Source: Planomonospora parontospora (lineage in GTDB: Bacteria > Actinomycetota > Actinomycetes > Streptosporangiales > Streptosporangiaceae). From it: a stretch of 64,000 nt of DNA. Every line of letters starts with the position of its first letter. Within the stretch, counting starts at the first letter, position 1. The notes beneath the pieces were generated by a model, which saw only the letters and a program-made list of their open reading frames with translations, had not been told where the DNA came from and did no database searches. Made by a program: the position numbers and the translations under genes. Where the stretch lies: assembly GCA_014647935.1 (NCBI GenBank), contig BMQD01000011.1, forward strand, positions 212,651-276,650, read 5' to 3'. Of this stretch, positions 27,918 through 37,240 are shown one piece after another.

Positions 27918-28805
27918 ATGACCGAGAGGGTTGAGTTCACCGCCGACGGTGTCACGCTCGTCGGCGACCTGCGCGCCCCGGGAGGGCCGGGGCCGCATCC
28001 GGCGCTGGTCCTCACCGGGCCGTTCACCGGCACCCGCGACCAGGTCACCGGCCGGTACGCCGCCCGGCTGGCCGAGGCGGGATACGTGACGCTGGCGTTC
28101 GACCACCGCAACTGGGGCGAGTCCGGCGGGCAGCCCCGCTGCGACGAGGACCCGCAGGGCAAGCTGCGCGACCTGCGGGCCGCCGTCTCGCTGCTGCGGG
28201 CGCGGCCCGAGGTGGACGGCGGCAGGATCGGCGCGGTCGGGATCTGCCTCGGCGCGGGCTACGCGCTGAAGTTCGCCGCCTTCGACCCCCGGGTGCGGGT
28301 CTTCGCCGGGATCGCCGGGGCCTACAACAACCCCTACACGATGCTGGCCGGGATGTCGCCCGCCGGATACCAGGGGGCGCTGGCCTCCTTCACCGAGGTC
28401 CTGGAGCGCCAGGACCTCGGCGGTCCGGTGGAGTACATCCCGGCCGTCGCGGAGGAGGGCGAGGCGGCGATGCCGGGCGACGAGCCGTTCGCCTACTACG
28501 GCACCTCCCGCGGAGCCTCGCCGCACTGGCGCAACGAGGTCACCCGGGCGTCGGTCCGCGAGCTGATCACCATGGACAACATGACCGGCGCCGACTTCCT
28601 GGGGCCCCGGCCCGGGCTCGTCGTGCACGGCGTCGTCGACCGGTTCTGCTCCCCGGAAGGGGCCGAGGAGGCCTACAAGCGGATGGAGGGGCCCAAGCAG
28701 CTCGTCTGGCTGGACGCCAAGCTGCACATCGACCTCTACGACGCCGAGCCGTACGTCACCCAGGCCGTCGACGCGGTGACCTCCTTCCTCGCCGACCACC
28801 TCTAG
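27918..28805 (+). CDS. Alpha/beta hydrolase (DLH/YcjY-like)
   Basis: The 295-residue protein has an alpha/beta hydrolase fold with LVLTGPFTGTRDQV, FDHRNWGESGG, the nucleophile elbow GICLGAG, a late Asp in VHGVVDRFCSP and a likely catalytic His in DAKLHIDLYD. The nucleophile is Cys, as in dienelactone hydrolases, instead of Ser. No signal peptide is present. The substrate is unknown. ATG 27918 is preferred because GGGGG lies just before it and upstream residues are from the hairpin region. Confidence 0.8.
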   Translation: MTERVEFTADGVTLVGDLRAPGGPGPHPALVLTGPFTGTRDQVTGRYAARLAEAGYVTLAFDHRNWGESGGQPRCDEDPQGKLRDLRAAVSLLRARPEVDGGRIGAVGICLGAGYALKFAAFDPRVRVFAGIAGAYNNPYTMLAGMSPAGYQGALASFTEVLERQDLGGPVEYIPAVAEEGEAAMPGDEPFAYYGTSRGASPHWRNEVTRASVRELITMDNMTGADFLGPRPGLVVHGVVDRFCSPEGAEEAYKRMEGPKQLVWLDAKLHIDLYDAEPYVTQAVDAVTSFLADHL

Positions 28806-28848
28806 CGGGGCGGTCCGGGCCGCGCGGTCCGGGCCGTGCGGTCCGGAT

Positions 28849-28899
28849 CGCCGGAAGTAGCGGACAGTCGGCAGCCGCGGTCCGCCGGAAGTAGCGGAC
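28849..28899. repeat. 17-bp direct repeat after the hydrolase gene
   Basis: CGCCGGAAGTAGCGGAC occurs at 28849-28865 and again at 28883-28899. It lies in the non-coding stretch between the hydrolase and DUF418 genes with other short GC-rich repeats (CGGTCCGGGCC-type). No function is evident. Confidence 0.6.
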
Positions 28900-28928
28900 C
28901 GGTGGAGGCCGCGGACCGACGAAGGCCA

Positions 28929-28958
28929 CGGGCCGTACATCCATCGATGTACGGCCCG
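28929..28958 (+). terminator. 13-bp perfect hairpin upstream of DUF418 gene
   Basis: CGGGCCGTACATC pairs with GATGTACGGCCCG around CATC. It could terminate transcription from the hydrolase gene. Part of the right arm, GATGTACGGC, recurs at 28975-28984 just before the DUF418 gene. Confidence 0.6.
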
Positions 28959-29011
28959 GATGGGTCCGCGCGACGATGTACGGCGCCGCCGCGGCCGGAA
29001 TCGTGGAAGGC

Positions 29012-30202
29012 ATGACGAGTCAGCGCATCGACGCCCTCGACGTGCTCCGCGGCATTGCGATCATGGGCACGCTGGGCACCAACATCTGGATCTTCACCAG
29101 TCCGGCGGGGCCGGCGGGGGCGCTCGCCGCGCTGGAGCCGGCGGGCGCCCTGGAGACCTTCCTGCGCTTCCTGACCAACGGCAAGTTCCTGGCCCTGCTC
29201 ACCCTGCTGTTCGGGGTCGGCCTGGAGCTGCAGTACCGCTCGGCGCGGCGGCGGGGTACGCCCTGGCCGGGCTGGTACCTGTGGCGGGCGGCGCTGCTGT
29301 TCGCCGAAGGGCTGATCCACTATCTGCTGATCTTCGAGTTCGACGTGCTGATGGGCTACGCCGTGACCTCGATGGTCGTCGCCTACCTGATCGGCCGGAG
29401 CGACCGCGCGGTCCGGTGGTGGATCATCGGCGTGGGATCGGCGTTCACCGCGGTCATCGGCCTGCTCACCGCCGCGCTGCTGACCGCGCCGGAGCAGCGG
29501 GCGGGGCGGGCGGACGAGCCGGTCACCCTGTTCACCGAGGGAAGCTACGCCGACCAGGTCGCCGCCCGGATCGACTCCTTCGCCCTCTACCGGCTGGAGG
29601 CGGTGTTCATCGTCCCGCTGGGCATCGTGCTGTTCCTGCTCGGCTCGCGGCTGATGCGCGCCGGGGTCTTCGAGGGCTCGGAGCGGGGTACGGTGCTCCG
29701 CCGCAGGCTCATGCTCCTCGGATTCGGCGTCGGCGCGCCGCTGAACCTGCTCACCTCCTTCGCCGGGGAGGGCTGGTTCCTGGTGGACCGCTACCTGCTG
29801 CCCCCGCTGGTGGCCCTCGGCCTGCTCGCCCTGGTCACGACCGTCGCGCACCGCCTGTCCGGGGCTCCGGGTCTCCTGCGCCGCGGCCTGACGGGCGTCG
29901 GCCGGACCGCGCTCAGCTGCTACGTGCTGCAGAACCTGGTGGCGGCGGCGCTCTGCTACGGCTGGGGACTCGGCCTGGCCGGGCGCCTGGCCGACCAGGG
30001 GCCGTGGTGGCCGGTGGCCGCCTGGGCGGGCGTCTGCGCCCTGTTCACCGTCCTGGCCGCGCTCTGGCTGCGCCGCTTCGACCGGGGGCCGCTGGAACTG
30101 GCCTGGCAGTGGGCCTACCGGGCGCCGCAGCGGTCCCGGAGGTCCGGCGGTCCCGGCGCGGACGGCGCCGAGCGGTCCCGTGACGCGGTCCGGAGCCCGT
30201 GA
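29012..30202 (+). CDS. DUF418 family membrane protein
   Basis: The 396-residue protein has about ten membrane helices. It starts MTSQRIDALDVLRGIAIMGT, typical of the DUF418/YeiB family (RxxxLDxLRGxAxxG), and ends with the DUF418 C-terminal block (TALSCYVLQNLVAAALCYGW and the following helices). Related acyltransferase-3-like membrane proteins modify surface molecules, but the function of this one is unknown. ATG 29012 follows GGAAGG; an in-frame ATG at 28976 would extend it by 12 residues. Confidence 0.87.
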   Translation: MTSQRIDALDVLRGIAIMGTLGTNIWIFTSPAGPAGALAALEPAGALETFLRFLTNGKFLALLTLLFGVGLELQYRSARRRGTPWPGWYLWRAALLFAEGLIHYLLIFEFDVLMGYAVTSMVVAYLIGRSDRAVRWWIIGVGSAFTAVIGLLTAALLTAPEQRAGRADEPVTLFTEGSYADQVAARIDSFALYRLEAVFIVPLGIVLFLLGSRLMRAGVFEGSERGTVLRRRLMLLGFGVGAPLNLLTSFAGEGWFLVDRYLLPPLVALGLLALVTTVAHRLSGAPGLLRRGLTGVGRTALSCYVLQNLVAAALCYGWGLGLAGRLADQGPWWPVAAWAGVCALFTVLAALWLRRFDRGPLELAWQWAYRAPQRSRRSGGPGADGAERSRDAVRSP

Positions 30203-30229
30203 GCCTCGGCATGCGGGTCTCACGGCGCC

Positions 30230-32131
30230 TCAGGACCGGCGGGGCGGGGCGATGACCGGCCGGAGGGCGTCCAGCACGGCCGGGTCCTCGATCGTCGAGG
30301 GCACCGGCTCGTCGGCTCCCTCGGCCATGCCCCGCATGGTCTTGCGCAGGATCTTCCCCGACCGGGTCTTCGGCAGCGCCGGGACCACGTCCACCCGTTT
30401 CAGCGCCGCCACCGCCCCCACCTGCTCGCGCACCGCCCGGACCAGCTCGGCCCGGAGCGCCTCCGGATCGGCGTCCACGCCGCTCTTGAGCACCACGAAG
30501 CCGCGCGGCACCTGGCCCTTCAGCTCGTCGGCCACGCCGATCACCGCGCACTCGGCCACCGCCGGGTGCGCGGCCAGCACCGCCTCCATCGACCCGGTGG
30601 AGAGCCGGTGCCCGGCCACGTTGATCACGTCGTCGGTGCGGCCCATCACGTACAGGTAGCCGTCGGCGTCCCGGTAGCCGCCGTCGCCGGTCAGGTAGTG
30701 GCCGGGGAAGGCCGACAGGTAGGACTTCACGTAGCGCTCGTCGTCCTGCCAGAGCGTGGGGAACGTGCCAGGCGGGAGCGGGAGCCGCAGGCAGATCGCG
30801 CCCTCCTCGCCGGGGGTGCACTCCGACCCGTCGGGGCGGAGCACCCGCACGTCGTAGCCGGGCACGGGCACGGTGGGGGAGCCGGGCTTGACCGGCATCG
30901 GCTCCAGGCCGCGCAGGTTCGCCGCGACGGGCCAGCCGGTCTCGGTCTGCCACCAGTTGTCGATCACCGGGACGCCGAGCCTCTCCGCGGCCCAGCGGTA
31001 GGTGTCCGGGTCCAGCCGTTCCCCGGCCAGGAACAGCGTCCGCAGCGACGAGACGTCGTAGGCGCCCAGCAGCGCCGCGTCCGGGTCCTCCCGCCGGATC
31101 GCCCGGAACGCCGTCGGCGCGGTGAACAGCGCGTTCACCCGGTGCTCGGCGACCACCCGCCAGAACGCGCCCGCGTCCGGCGTGCCCACCGGCTTGCCCT
31201 CGTACAGCACTGTCGTCGCGCCGAGCAGCAGCGGGCCGTACACGATGTAGGAGTGGCCGACCACCCAGCCGACGTCGGAGGCGGCCCAGAACACCTCGCC
31301 GGGCCGCACGCCGTAGACGTTCTCCATGCTCCACAGCAGGGCCACCGCGTGCCCTCCGTTGTCGCGGACCACGCCTTTGGGCAGGCCGGTGGTCCCGCTG
31401 GTGTAGAGGACGTAGAGCGGGTCGGTCGCCCGCACCGGCACGCACCCGGCCGGTTCGGCCCGCGCGGAGGCCCAGTCGACGTCCCGGCCCTCGACCAGCT
31501 CCGCCGGGGCCTGCTCGCGCTGGAGGATCACGCAGTGCTCCGGCCGGTGCTCCGCCAGGTCGAGCGCGGCGTCCAGCATCGGCTTGTACGGCACGACCCG
31601 CGTGGGCTCGATCCCGCAGGAGGCCGAGACGACGACCCGGGGCCGGGCGTCGTCGATCCGGACCGCCAGTTCCTTCGGCGCGAACCCGCCGAACACCACC
31701 GAGTGCACCGCCCCCAGCCGCGCGCAGGCGAGCATGGCGACCACCGCCTCGGGGACCATCGGCATGTAGACCACCACCCGGTCGCCCCGGGCCACACCCA
31801 GATCCCGCAGGACCCCGGCGAAGCGGGCGACCTCCTCCAGCAGTTCGGCGTAGGTGAGCCGCCGGCACGTTCCGGTGACGGGACTGTCGTACACCAGCGC
31901 GATCCGCCCGCCGTGCCCCGCCTCGACGTGCCGGTCCAGCGCGTTGAAGCAGGTGTTCAGCTCCCCGTCGGGGAACCACCGGTAGAACGGCGGGTCCGCG
32001 TCGTCCAGCACCCGCTCCGGAGCCCTGCTCCAGGAGACGGCCCGAGCGGCCTCTCCCCAGAAGCCCTCGGGATCGGCGATGCTGCGGGCGAAGACCTCGG
32101 CGTACGGCATCCCGTCATCATGCATCGCCAC
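30230..32131 (-). CDS. prpE: Propionyl-CoA synthetase / acetyl-CoA synthetase-like ligase
   Basis: The 633-residue AMP-forming ligase activates short-chain acids to acyl-CoA. Motifs include the AMP loop YTSGTTGLPKGVVRD, DNWWQTETGWP, DVGWVVGHSYIVYGP, TGDGGYRDADGY and VMGRTDDVINVAGHRLSTG; the catalytic Lys is in PKTRSGKILRK. The length and the GHRLSTG variant fit PrpE better than Acs. Start choices are GTG 32131, ATG 32125 and ATG 32110; the first is given. The gene is convergent with DUF418. Confidence 0.87.
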   Translation of the reverse strand: MAMHDDGMPYAEVFARSIADPEGFWGEAARAVSWSRAPERVLDDADPPFYRWFPDGELNTCFNALDRHVEAGHGGRIALVYDSPVTGTCRRLTYAELLEEVARFAGVLRDLGVARGDRVVVYMPMVPEAVVAMLACARLGAVHSVVFGGFAPKELAVRIDDARPRVVVSASCGIEPTRVVPYKPMLDAALDLAEHRPEHCVILQREQAPAELVEGRDVDWASARAEPAGCVPVRATDPLYVLYTSGTTGLPKGVVRDNGGHAVALLWSMENVYGVRPGEVFWAASDVGWVVGHSYIVYGPLLLGATTVLYEGKPVGTPDAGAFWRVVAEHRVNALFTAPTAFRAIRREDPDAALLGAYDVSSLRTLFLAGERLDPDTYRWAAERLGVPVIDNWWQTETGWPVAANLRGLEPMPVKPGSPTVPVPGYDVRVLRPDGSECTPGEEGAICLRLPLPPGTFPTLWQDDERYVKSYLSAFPGHYLTGDGGYRDADGYLYVMGRTDDVINVAGHRLSTGSMEAVLAAHPAVAECAVIGVADELKGQVPRGFVVLKSGVDADPEALRAELVRAVREQVGAVAALKRVDVVPALPKTRSGKILRKTMRGMAEGADEPVPSTIEDPAVLDALRPVIAPPRRS

Positions 32132-32354
32132 CGGCGCTCGGTCGAGGAGCCTTCCCGCGTCCGGCCGACGGCTCCCGGCACCCCGTCCGGGTGTCGAGCG
32201 CGGTCGCGCACCCGGATCACAGGCCGAGCGGCACGGGCCCGGCCGGGACCCCTCCGGTGATCAGCGCTGCCAGCGGGGTGGCCAGGTCGCGCGGTGAGAA
32301 CAGGTCGGGGCCGCATCCGTTCCGGACGGCTCCCGACGAGGCGCGGGACGACGC

Positions 32355-33326
32355 TCAGACCACCAGCAGGGTCTTGCCGACCACGTCGCGGGCCTCGATC
32401 GCGGCGTGCGCGTCGGCGGCCCGCTCCAGCGGGAAGGTCCGTCCGACCACCGGCCGGAGGCGTCCCGCCGCGGCCTCGGCCAGCGCCCGTACGGTCAGCC
32501 GCCCCGCCTCCTCGGGTGCGAACTGCACGTCCCGGATGCCGCGCAGGCTCACCCCGCGCTCCCGCGCCTCCTCCGGGTCGATCTCGGCGAAGCCCCCGGT
32601 GGGCGCGCCGTGCGCGGAGAACCGGCCGCCGCGCGCCGTCACCCCGAACGCCTCACCGCCGACCCGCCCGCCGACCCCGTCGAAGACCACGTCGGCTCCG
32701 GCGCCGCCGGTCAGCTCCCGCACCCGCTCCGCCCAGCCCTCCTCGGAGGGGTCCACCACGGCCTCTGCGCCGAGGTCCCGGACCAGGTCCGTCTTCCGCG
32801 CGCCGCGGGCGGTGCCGATGACCCGGGCCCCCGCCGCGTGCGCCAGCTGGACGAGCAGGAACCCCATCCCGCCGCTCGCCCCGGTCACCAGCACCCGTTC
32901 CCCCGTCCGGACCCGCGCCGCCTCGAAGACGCCCAGCGCGGTGACGCCGTCGTGCACGAGGGCCGCGGCGTCGGGCAGGTCCAGGCCGTCGGGCACGGGG
33001 ACCAGCGCCTCCACCGGGACCGCCGCCCGCTCGGCGTAGCCGCCCGCCGTGCCGGTCTTGGCGACGACGCGCCGACTGGTCCAGGCGGGGTCCACCCCCT
33101 CCCCGGTGGAGAGCACCCGCCCCGCGATCCCTCCGCCCGGCACGTACGGCGGCTGCACGTCGAAGTATCCGCCCATCTCCCCGCCGCGGATCTGGGTCTC
33201 CACGAACAGGGTGTCCACGACGGCCACGCCGACCACGACCTGACCCGGCCCGGCGACCGGGTCCGGAACCTCGCGCACCGCCAGCACCTCGGGCCCGCCG
33301 AACGCCTTCGCCTCGATCGCTCTCAT
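32355..33326 (-). CDS. Zinc-independent quinone oxidoreductase-like MDR protein
   Basis: The 323-residue protein belongs to the medium-chain reductase family. The NADPH-site motif reads VLVTGASGGMGFLLVQLAHA, with the substrate-lobe N-terminus MRAIEAKAFGGPEVLAVREV. No zinc-binding Cys cluster is seen, matching quinone oxidoreductases. GGAG in GTGAGGAGAGCGGAC precedes ATG 33326. It follows the PEP-utilising enzyme gene on the same strand by 127 bases, and its physiological substrate is unknown. Confidence 0.83.
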   Translation of the reverse strand: MRAIEAKAFGGPEVLAVREVPDPVAGPGQVVVGVAVVDTLFVETQIRGGEMGGYFDVQPPYVPGGGIAGRVLSTGEGVDPAWTSRRVVAKTGTAGGYAERAAVPVEALVPVPDGLDLPDAAALVHDGVTALGVFEAARVRTGERVLVTGASGGMGFLLVQLAHAAGARVIGTARGARKTDLVRDLGAEAVVDPSEEGWAERVRELTGGAGADVVFDGVGGRVGGEAFGVTARGGRFSAHGAPTGGFAEIDPEEARERGVSLRGIRDVQFAPEEAGRLTVRALAEAAAGRLRPVVGRTFPLERAADAHAAIEARDVVGKTLLVV

Positions 33327-33453
33327 GTCCGCTCTCCTCACGTCGTGCTCGCTCGCATCCGTCAGAAGCAGTCTCGAACCTCGACTTTGCTTGAGGTCAA
33401 CCGGGAGTGACCGGCGTCACGCGGCGCCGCCCGGGGCCGTACGGCGTCCCCGC

Positions 33454-36387
33454 TCAGGACGCGGCGGACGGGGCGGAGACGGCGACCGTGCCGGAGGTGC
33501 CGTCCACGGTGATCTCCTGGCCGGTGACGACCCGCCCGGTCGCGCGGGCCACTCCGACGACCGCCGGGATGCCGTACTCGCGGGCGACCACCGCGCCGTG
33601 CGAGTTGGCCCCGCCCATCTCCATCACCAGGCCGCCCGCGGTCAGGAACAGCGGGGTCCAGCCGGGGTCGGTGGACGGGCAGACGAGGATCTCGCCGGGC
33701 TCCAGGTGCGCGCCCACCGGATCGAGGACCACCCGGGCGAGGCCGGTGACGCTGCCCGCCGAGGCCGGAGTCCCGGTCAGCGCGCCGTCCGCGGCCACGG
33801 CGGCGCCGGCGACCGCCTCCGGCTCGGTCCCGTCGGACAGCAGCACGCGCGGCACGTGCCTGCGGCGGCGCTCGCGGGCGGCCTCCTCGCGCCGCCCGGC
33901 GACGAGCGCGCGCAGCGCCCCCGGCCCGGCGGACGGCCCGGATCCGCCCGGAGCCCGGGTCCCGGCCGAGGGCCCGGATCCCTCCGGCGCGCCCGCCCCG
34001 GCCGTGGCGCCGGGGCGGGCCGGGGCATCGGATCCGGTCAGGGCGGTGCGGGCCTCCCGCAGGGTCAGGAAGAAGACGTCGTCCGGGGATGCGAGCAGGC
34101 CGCGCCCGGCCAGCTCGGCGCCGACGGCGGCCAGCTCCGCACGGGCCGCGGCCAGGGACGTGACCAGCAGGAACTTGGGGAACTCGCGCAGCCCGCACAG
34201 GGCGCGGGCGCGGCCGAGGGCGAAGCGCACCACCCGGCCCCGCAACCCGCCGGCCCGGGCCGCCAGACCCTCCACCACGGCCTCCGCCTCGGCGGCGCCC
34301 CGGGCGAACTGCACGTCGGGGGCCAGGGCCGGGTCGTCCAGCCGCAGGTAGTTGGCCAGCACGCCGATGACGTGCGCCGGGTCCTCCGACCAGCGGGGCA
34401 CCCCGAGATCGATCTCGGCGACCGCGCGCACGCCGTACTCCCGCAGGAACTCCCGCAGGCCCTCCTCCACCACGGCGGGCAGCGCCCCCGCGTGGAAGCG
34501 CGCGGCGAGCTCGGCGGCGGGGGTGCCCAGGAGCAGGGCGGCAGCGGGGGCGTCCCGGCGGATCCGGGCCGCCAGGTGCCACAGGGCCAGGTCCATCTCG
34601 GTGGTCACGTTGCGCGGCAGGCCGCGCAGCACGGTCGGGAACTCGCCGGGCCGGGCGCGGCCGCCCAGCAGCCGCACGGCCAGGCCGAACATGGCGAACC
34701 CGGCCAGCGGGCCCGGAGCCACCTCCGGGACGAGCCGGAACGTCCAGCGGCTCAGGATCAGCTCGGCCCGGTCGAGGCGCTGGAGCGCGGTGGCGTCCGG
34801 CGGGGAGGCGAGGTGCGCCCGCAGGGCCGACTCGGTCGCCCGTGCGTGCCGGTGCGCGCTCTCGGGCCGCAGCAGCGCCCGCAGCGCGCGCGGCAGGACC
34901 CGGTAGCGGCCCCCGACCCGCAGGGCCCGGCGCAGGGCGGGACGCACGGACCGCCGGGTCACGCCGAACCGGGGATCGGCCGCCAGGGCCCGCAGGACCA
35001 CCGCCGACCTGGCCTCCATCACGTCGAGCACCCGGGGGAGGATGGCCTGGCCCACGCGGCTGCGCATAATCCCGGTGACGTCCAGGAAGAGCCGCCCGCC
35101 CGCCTCGGCGAACCGCGGCGCCCCGGCCCGGGGATCGGCCACCGGGTGTCCCAGCAGGCCGAGCGCGGCCGACGACATCAGCCGGAAGGCGGCCATGCCC
35201 ATCGGGGTGATCGGCTGGTGGAGGCCCTGGGCGAGGCTGAGGCAGACGTGGATCCGGAGCCCGTCGTCGAGGTCGCCGGAGGCGTCCGCCGCCACGTCCG
35301 GACCGGCGTGGCGGGGGATCGGGTGCAGGGTGGTGATCGGGCGCGACTGGGTGAGCCGGAGGGCGCCGTCCGAGTCGACGGCCCACTCGATGTCCTGCGG
35401 CGCCCCGTAGTGCTCCTCGACCCGGTCGCCCAGCTCGGCCAGGGCCCGGACCTGCCCGTCGGTGAGGCAGAACGCGCCCTCTGCCCCGTCCGGGGTCTCC
35501 GCCGCCGGGCCCGCCGCCCCGGTCGCGGTCCCGTTCGTCCCGCCCGCGGTCCCGTCCGCCGTTCTCCTGCCGGCCGTTCCGGCCGCCGCCCTCTCGTCCG
35601 CCGTTCCGGCCGCCGGGGTCTCGACGTGCTCGACGCCGCCGCCCGCCCGCGACCGTACGGCCAGCCGCTTGTCGCCCGCCCGCCGGTCGGTGATCCGCCC
35701 GGTCGCGACGTCCACCGTGAAGCGGTCGGGGTTGACCGCACCGGAGACGACCGCCTCGCCCAGGCCGGGAGCGGCGTCGATCACCGCCTGGCGGCGCCGC
35801 CCGGTGACCGGGTCGGCGGTGAACATCACCCCGGCGACCTCGGCCTGCACCATCTCCTGGATCACGACGGCCAGTCGCACGCTCCGGTGGGCGACGCCGT
35901 TCGCCGCCCGGTAGGCGACGGCCCGATCGGTCCAGAGCGAGGCCCAGCAGTGCCGGACCGCCTCCAGCACGGCCTCCGGCCCGACCACGTTCAGGAAGGT
36001 GTCCTGCTGCCCGGCGAAGCTGGCGTCCGGGAGGTCCTCGGCGGTGGCGGAGGAGCGGACCGCGACGGGGCCGTGCGCGCTGCGCCGTACGGCGTCGGCG
36101 ACCTCCTCGGGGACCGGGGCCGAGAGCACGGCGGCGCGGGCGGTGCCGGCCAGCTCGGCCAGGGCCCGGGTGTCGGTGGGGGAGGTCACCTCCAGGGCGT
36201 CGAGCGCGGCCTCCAGCGACCCGGACCGCTCGGTGACCCGGCGGTAGGCCTCGGTGGTGAGGCAGACGCCGGGCGGGACCGGGAACCCGGCCGCGGCGAG
36301 CACGCCGAGGTTGGCCGCCTTGCCGCCGACGAGCGGCAGCATCCCGGCGTCGATCTCCTCGAACCTCAGGACCAGCGGAATCTCCAT
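33454..36387 (-). CDS. PEP synthase / rifamycin phosphotransferase-like dikinase
   Basis: The 977-residue enzyme has an N-terminal ATP-grasp domain (LVGGKAANLGVLAAAGFPVP, VAVRSSATAEDLPDASFAGQ, GVMFTADPVTGRRR, QDIEWAVDSDG...LTQSRPIT), a long central region, and a C-terminal swivelling PEP-utiliser domain with the phospho-His in GGANSHGAVVAREYGIPAVV. This order and length fit either pyruvate, water dikinases or rifampin phosphotransferases. An Ala/Gly/Thr-rich insert (roughly 250-300) is unusual. ATG 36387 follows TAGGAGGCG. No downstream glycolytic partner or upstream recognised rifampin element allows a firm choice. Confidence 0.78.
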   Translation of the reverse strand: MEIPLVLRFEEIDAGMLPLVGGKAANLGVLAAAGFPVPPGVCLTTEAYRRVTERSGSLEAALDALEVTSPTDTRALAELAGTARAAVLSAPVPEEVADAVRRSAHGPVAVRSSATAEDLPDASFAGQQDTFLNVVGPEAVLEAVRHCWASLWTDRAVAYRAANGVAHRSVRLAVVIQEMVQAEVAGVMFTADPVTGRRRQAVIDAAPGLGEAVVSGAVNPDRFTVDVATGRITDRRAGDKRLAVRSRAGGGVEHVETPAAGTADERAAAGTAGRRTADGTAGGTNGTATGAAGPAAETPDGAEGAFCLTDGQVRALAELGDRVEEHYGAPQDIEWAVDSDGALRLTQSRPITTLHPIPRHAGPDVAADASGDLDDGLRIHVCLSLAQGLHQPITPMGMAAFRLMSSAALGLLGHPVADPRAGAPRFAEAGGRLFLDVTGIMRSRVGQAILPRVLDVMEARSAVVLRALAADPRFGVTRRSVRPALRRALRVGGRYRVLPRALRALLRPESAHRHARATESALRAHLASPPDATALQRLDRAELILSRWTFRLVPEVAPGPLAGFAMFGLAVRLLGGRARPGEFPTVLRGLPRNVTTEMDLALWHLAARIRRDAPAAALLLGTPAAELAARFHAGALPAVVEEGLREFLREYGVRAVAEIDLGVPRWSEDPAHVIGVLANYLRLDDPALAPDVQFARGAAEAEAVVEGLAARAGGLRGRVVRFALGRARALCGLREFPKFLLVTSLAAARAELAAVGAELAGRGLLASPDDVFFLTLREARTALTGSDAPARPGATAGAGAPEGSGPSAGTRAPGGSGPSAGPGALRALVAGRREEAARERRRRHVPRVLLSDGTEPEAVAGAAVAADGALTGTPASAGSVTGLARVVLDPVGAHLEPGEILVCPSTDPGWTPLFLTAGGLVMEMGGANSHGAVVAREYGIPAVVGVARATGRVVTGQEITVDGTSGTVAVSAPSAAS

Positions 36388-36617
36388 GGCACGCCTCCTA
36401 CGGCAACGGTAAGCCTGCCCCGCACAATAAATCAACAAGTGATGAAATATGGCCTTTTCGTGCTCTTCGGGCATGCGGGATCCCCCGGGGTGGCCGTGAC
36501 CCGGTCCGATGCCCGGGTCGGAGGGCTCGGCCTCGGAGGCGGGGGCGAGGGTCGCCACCCGCCGCCCGTCCAGGAAGGAGCGGGCGGTCGGTGGAGGAGA
36601 GGCGTGACCGGGGCCGG
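36388..36617. promoter_or_regulatory. Upstream region of the dikinase gene
   Basis: An AT-rich patch (36425-36452) in an otherwise GC-rich spacer probably holds the minus-strand promoter of the dikinase gene. It includes the partial dyad TCAACAAGTGATGA (36432-36445; 10 of 14 positions symmetric). The rest contains no gene I can support. Confidence 0.35.
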
Positions 36618-37051
36618 TCAGGGAGCGGGACGCAGGCGCACGCAGCAGTGGCTGGGGGAGAGGGCGAGGCGGGCGGTCAGGCCGGGGGCGTCCAGGCCCT
36701 CCAGCAACCCGTCGAGCAGGCGGAGGTTCATCCCGCACACCAGCTCGGTGTGCTCGCGGGCCAGCCGGTGGAAGGGGCAGTTCCGCAGGACGACGTCGCC
36801 GTCCTCGACGACGGGCTCGTAGCCGTGCTCCGCGAGCGCGTCCAGCGCGGCCGTCCGGGGGTCCCGGCCGCCGGTGGCGCGCGCGGCCCCGCCAAGTTCG
36901 ACGCCCAGCCGGTGGGCGCGCCGGTCGAGGGCGGCCCGGGGCGTGTCACCCGAGCGTTCGGCCTCGACGAGGGCGTCGGCCAGCAGGAGGCCGGCCAGGT
37001 CGTAGTGGCGTTCCGGCAGGGAGACCGCGATGTCGCAGGCCGGGCGGCGGT
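36618..37051 (-). pseudogene. HTH transcriptional regulator, 5'-truncated remnant
   Basis: Minus-strand translation from about 37051 to TGA at 36618-36620 gives the C-terminal part of a winged-helix regulator: WLYRRPACDIAVSLPERHYD, then LRNCPFHRLAREHTELVCGM and SHCCVRLRPAP. The Cys pattern matches SufR/ArsR-like regulators that bind a metal or Fe-S cluster. The DNA-binding N-terminus is missing: upstream sequence in this frame is not homologous and belongs to a second gene fragment on the plus strand. No start codon is apparent, so this is a broken gene. Confidence 0.72.
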
Positions 37052-37237
37052 ACAGCCACCGCCTACCGGGCCTACCTGCTGCTGCGCACGGTCTTCACCG
37101 CGGCGCCGGTCCTGTTCGGGATCGACAAGTTCACCGGCCTGCTCGCCGACTGGCCGGCCTACCTCGCGCCGTGGATCGACTCCCTCGTCCCCGGCACCGC
37201 CCGGCAGGCCATGTACGGCGTCGGCGTCATCGACGGC
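37052..37237 (+). pseudogene. Small membrane protein remnant (DoxX-like)
   Basis: The plus-strand frame from about 37052 reads TAYRAYLLLRTVFTAAPVLF followed by GIDKFTGLLADWPAYLAPWI and PGTARQAMYGVGVID, the N-terminal two helices of a conserved small membrane protein of DoxX-like type. It has no start codon, begins exactly where the regulator remnant ends, and stops matching just before the stop codon of the next gene at 37241. It is truncated at both ends. Confidence 0.6.
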
Positions 37238-37240
37238 CGG

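Noticed and set aside
36388-36430. Rifampin-associated element upstream of the dikinase gene
   Set aside because: GGGGCAGGCTTACCGTTGCC has only partial symmetry and does not match the element as I remember it.
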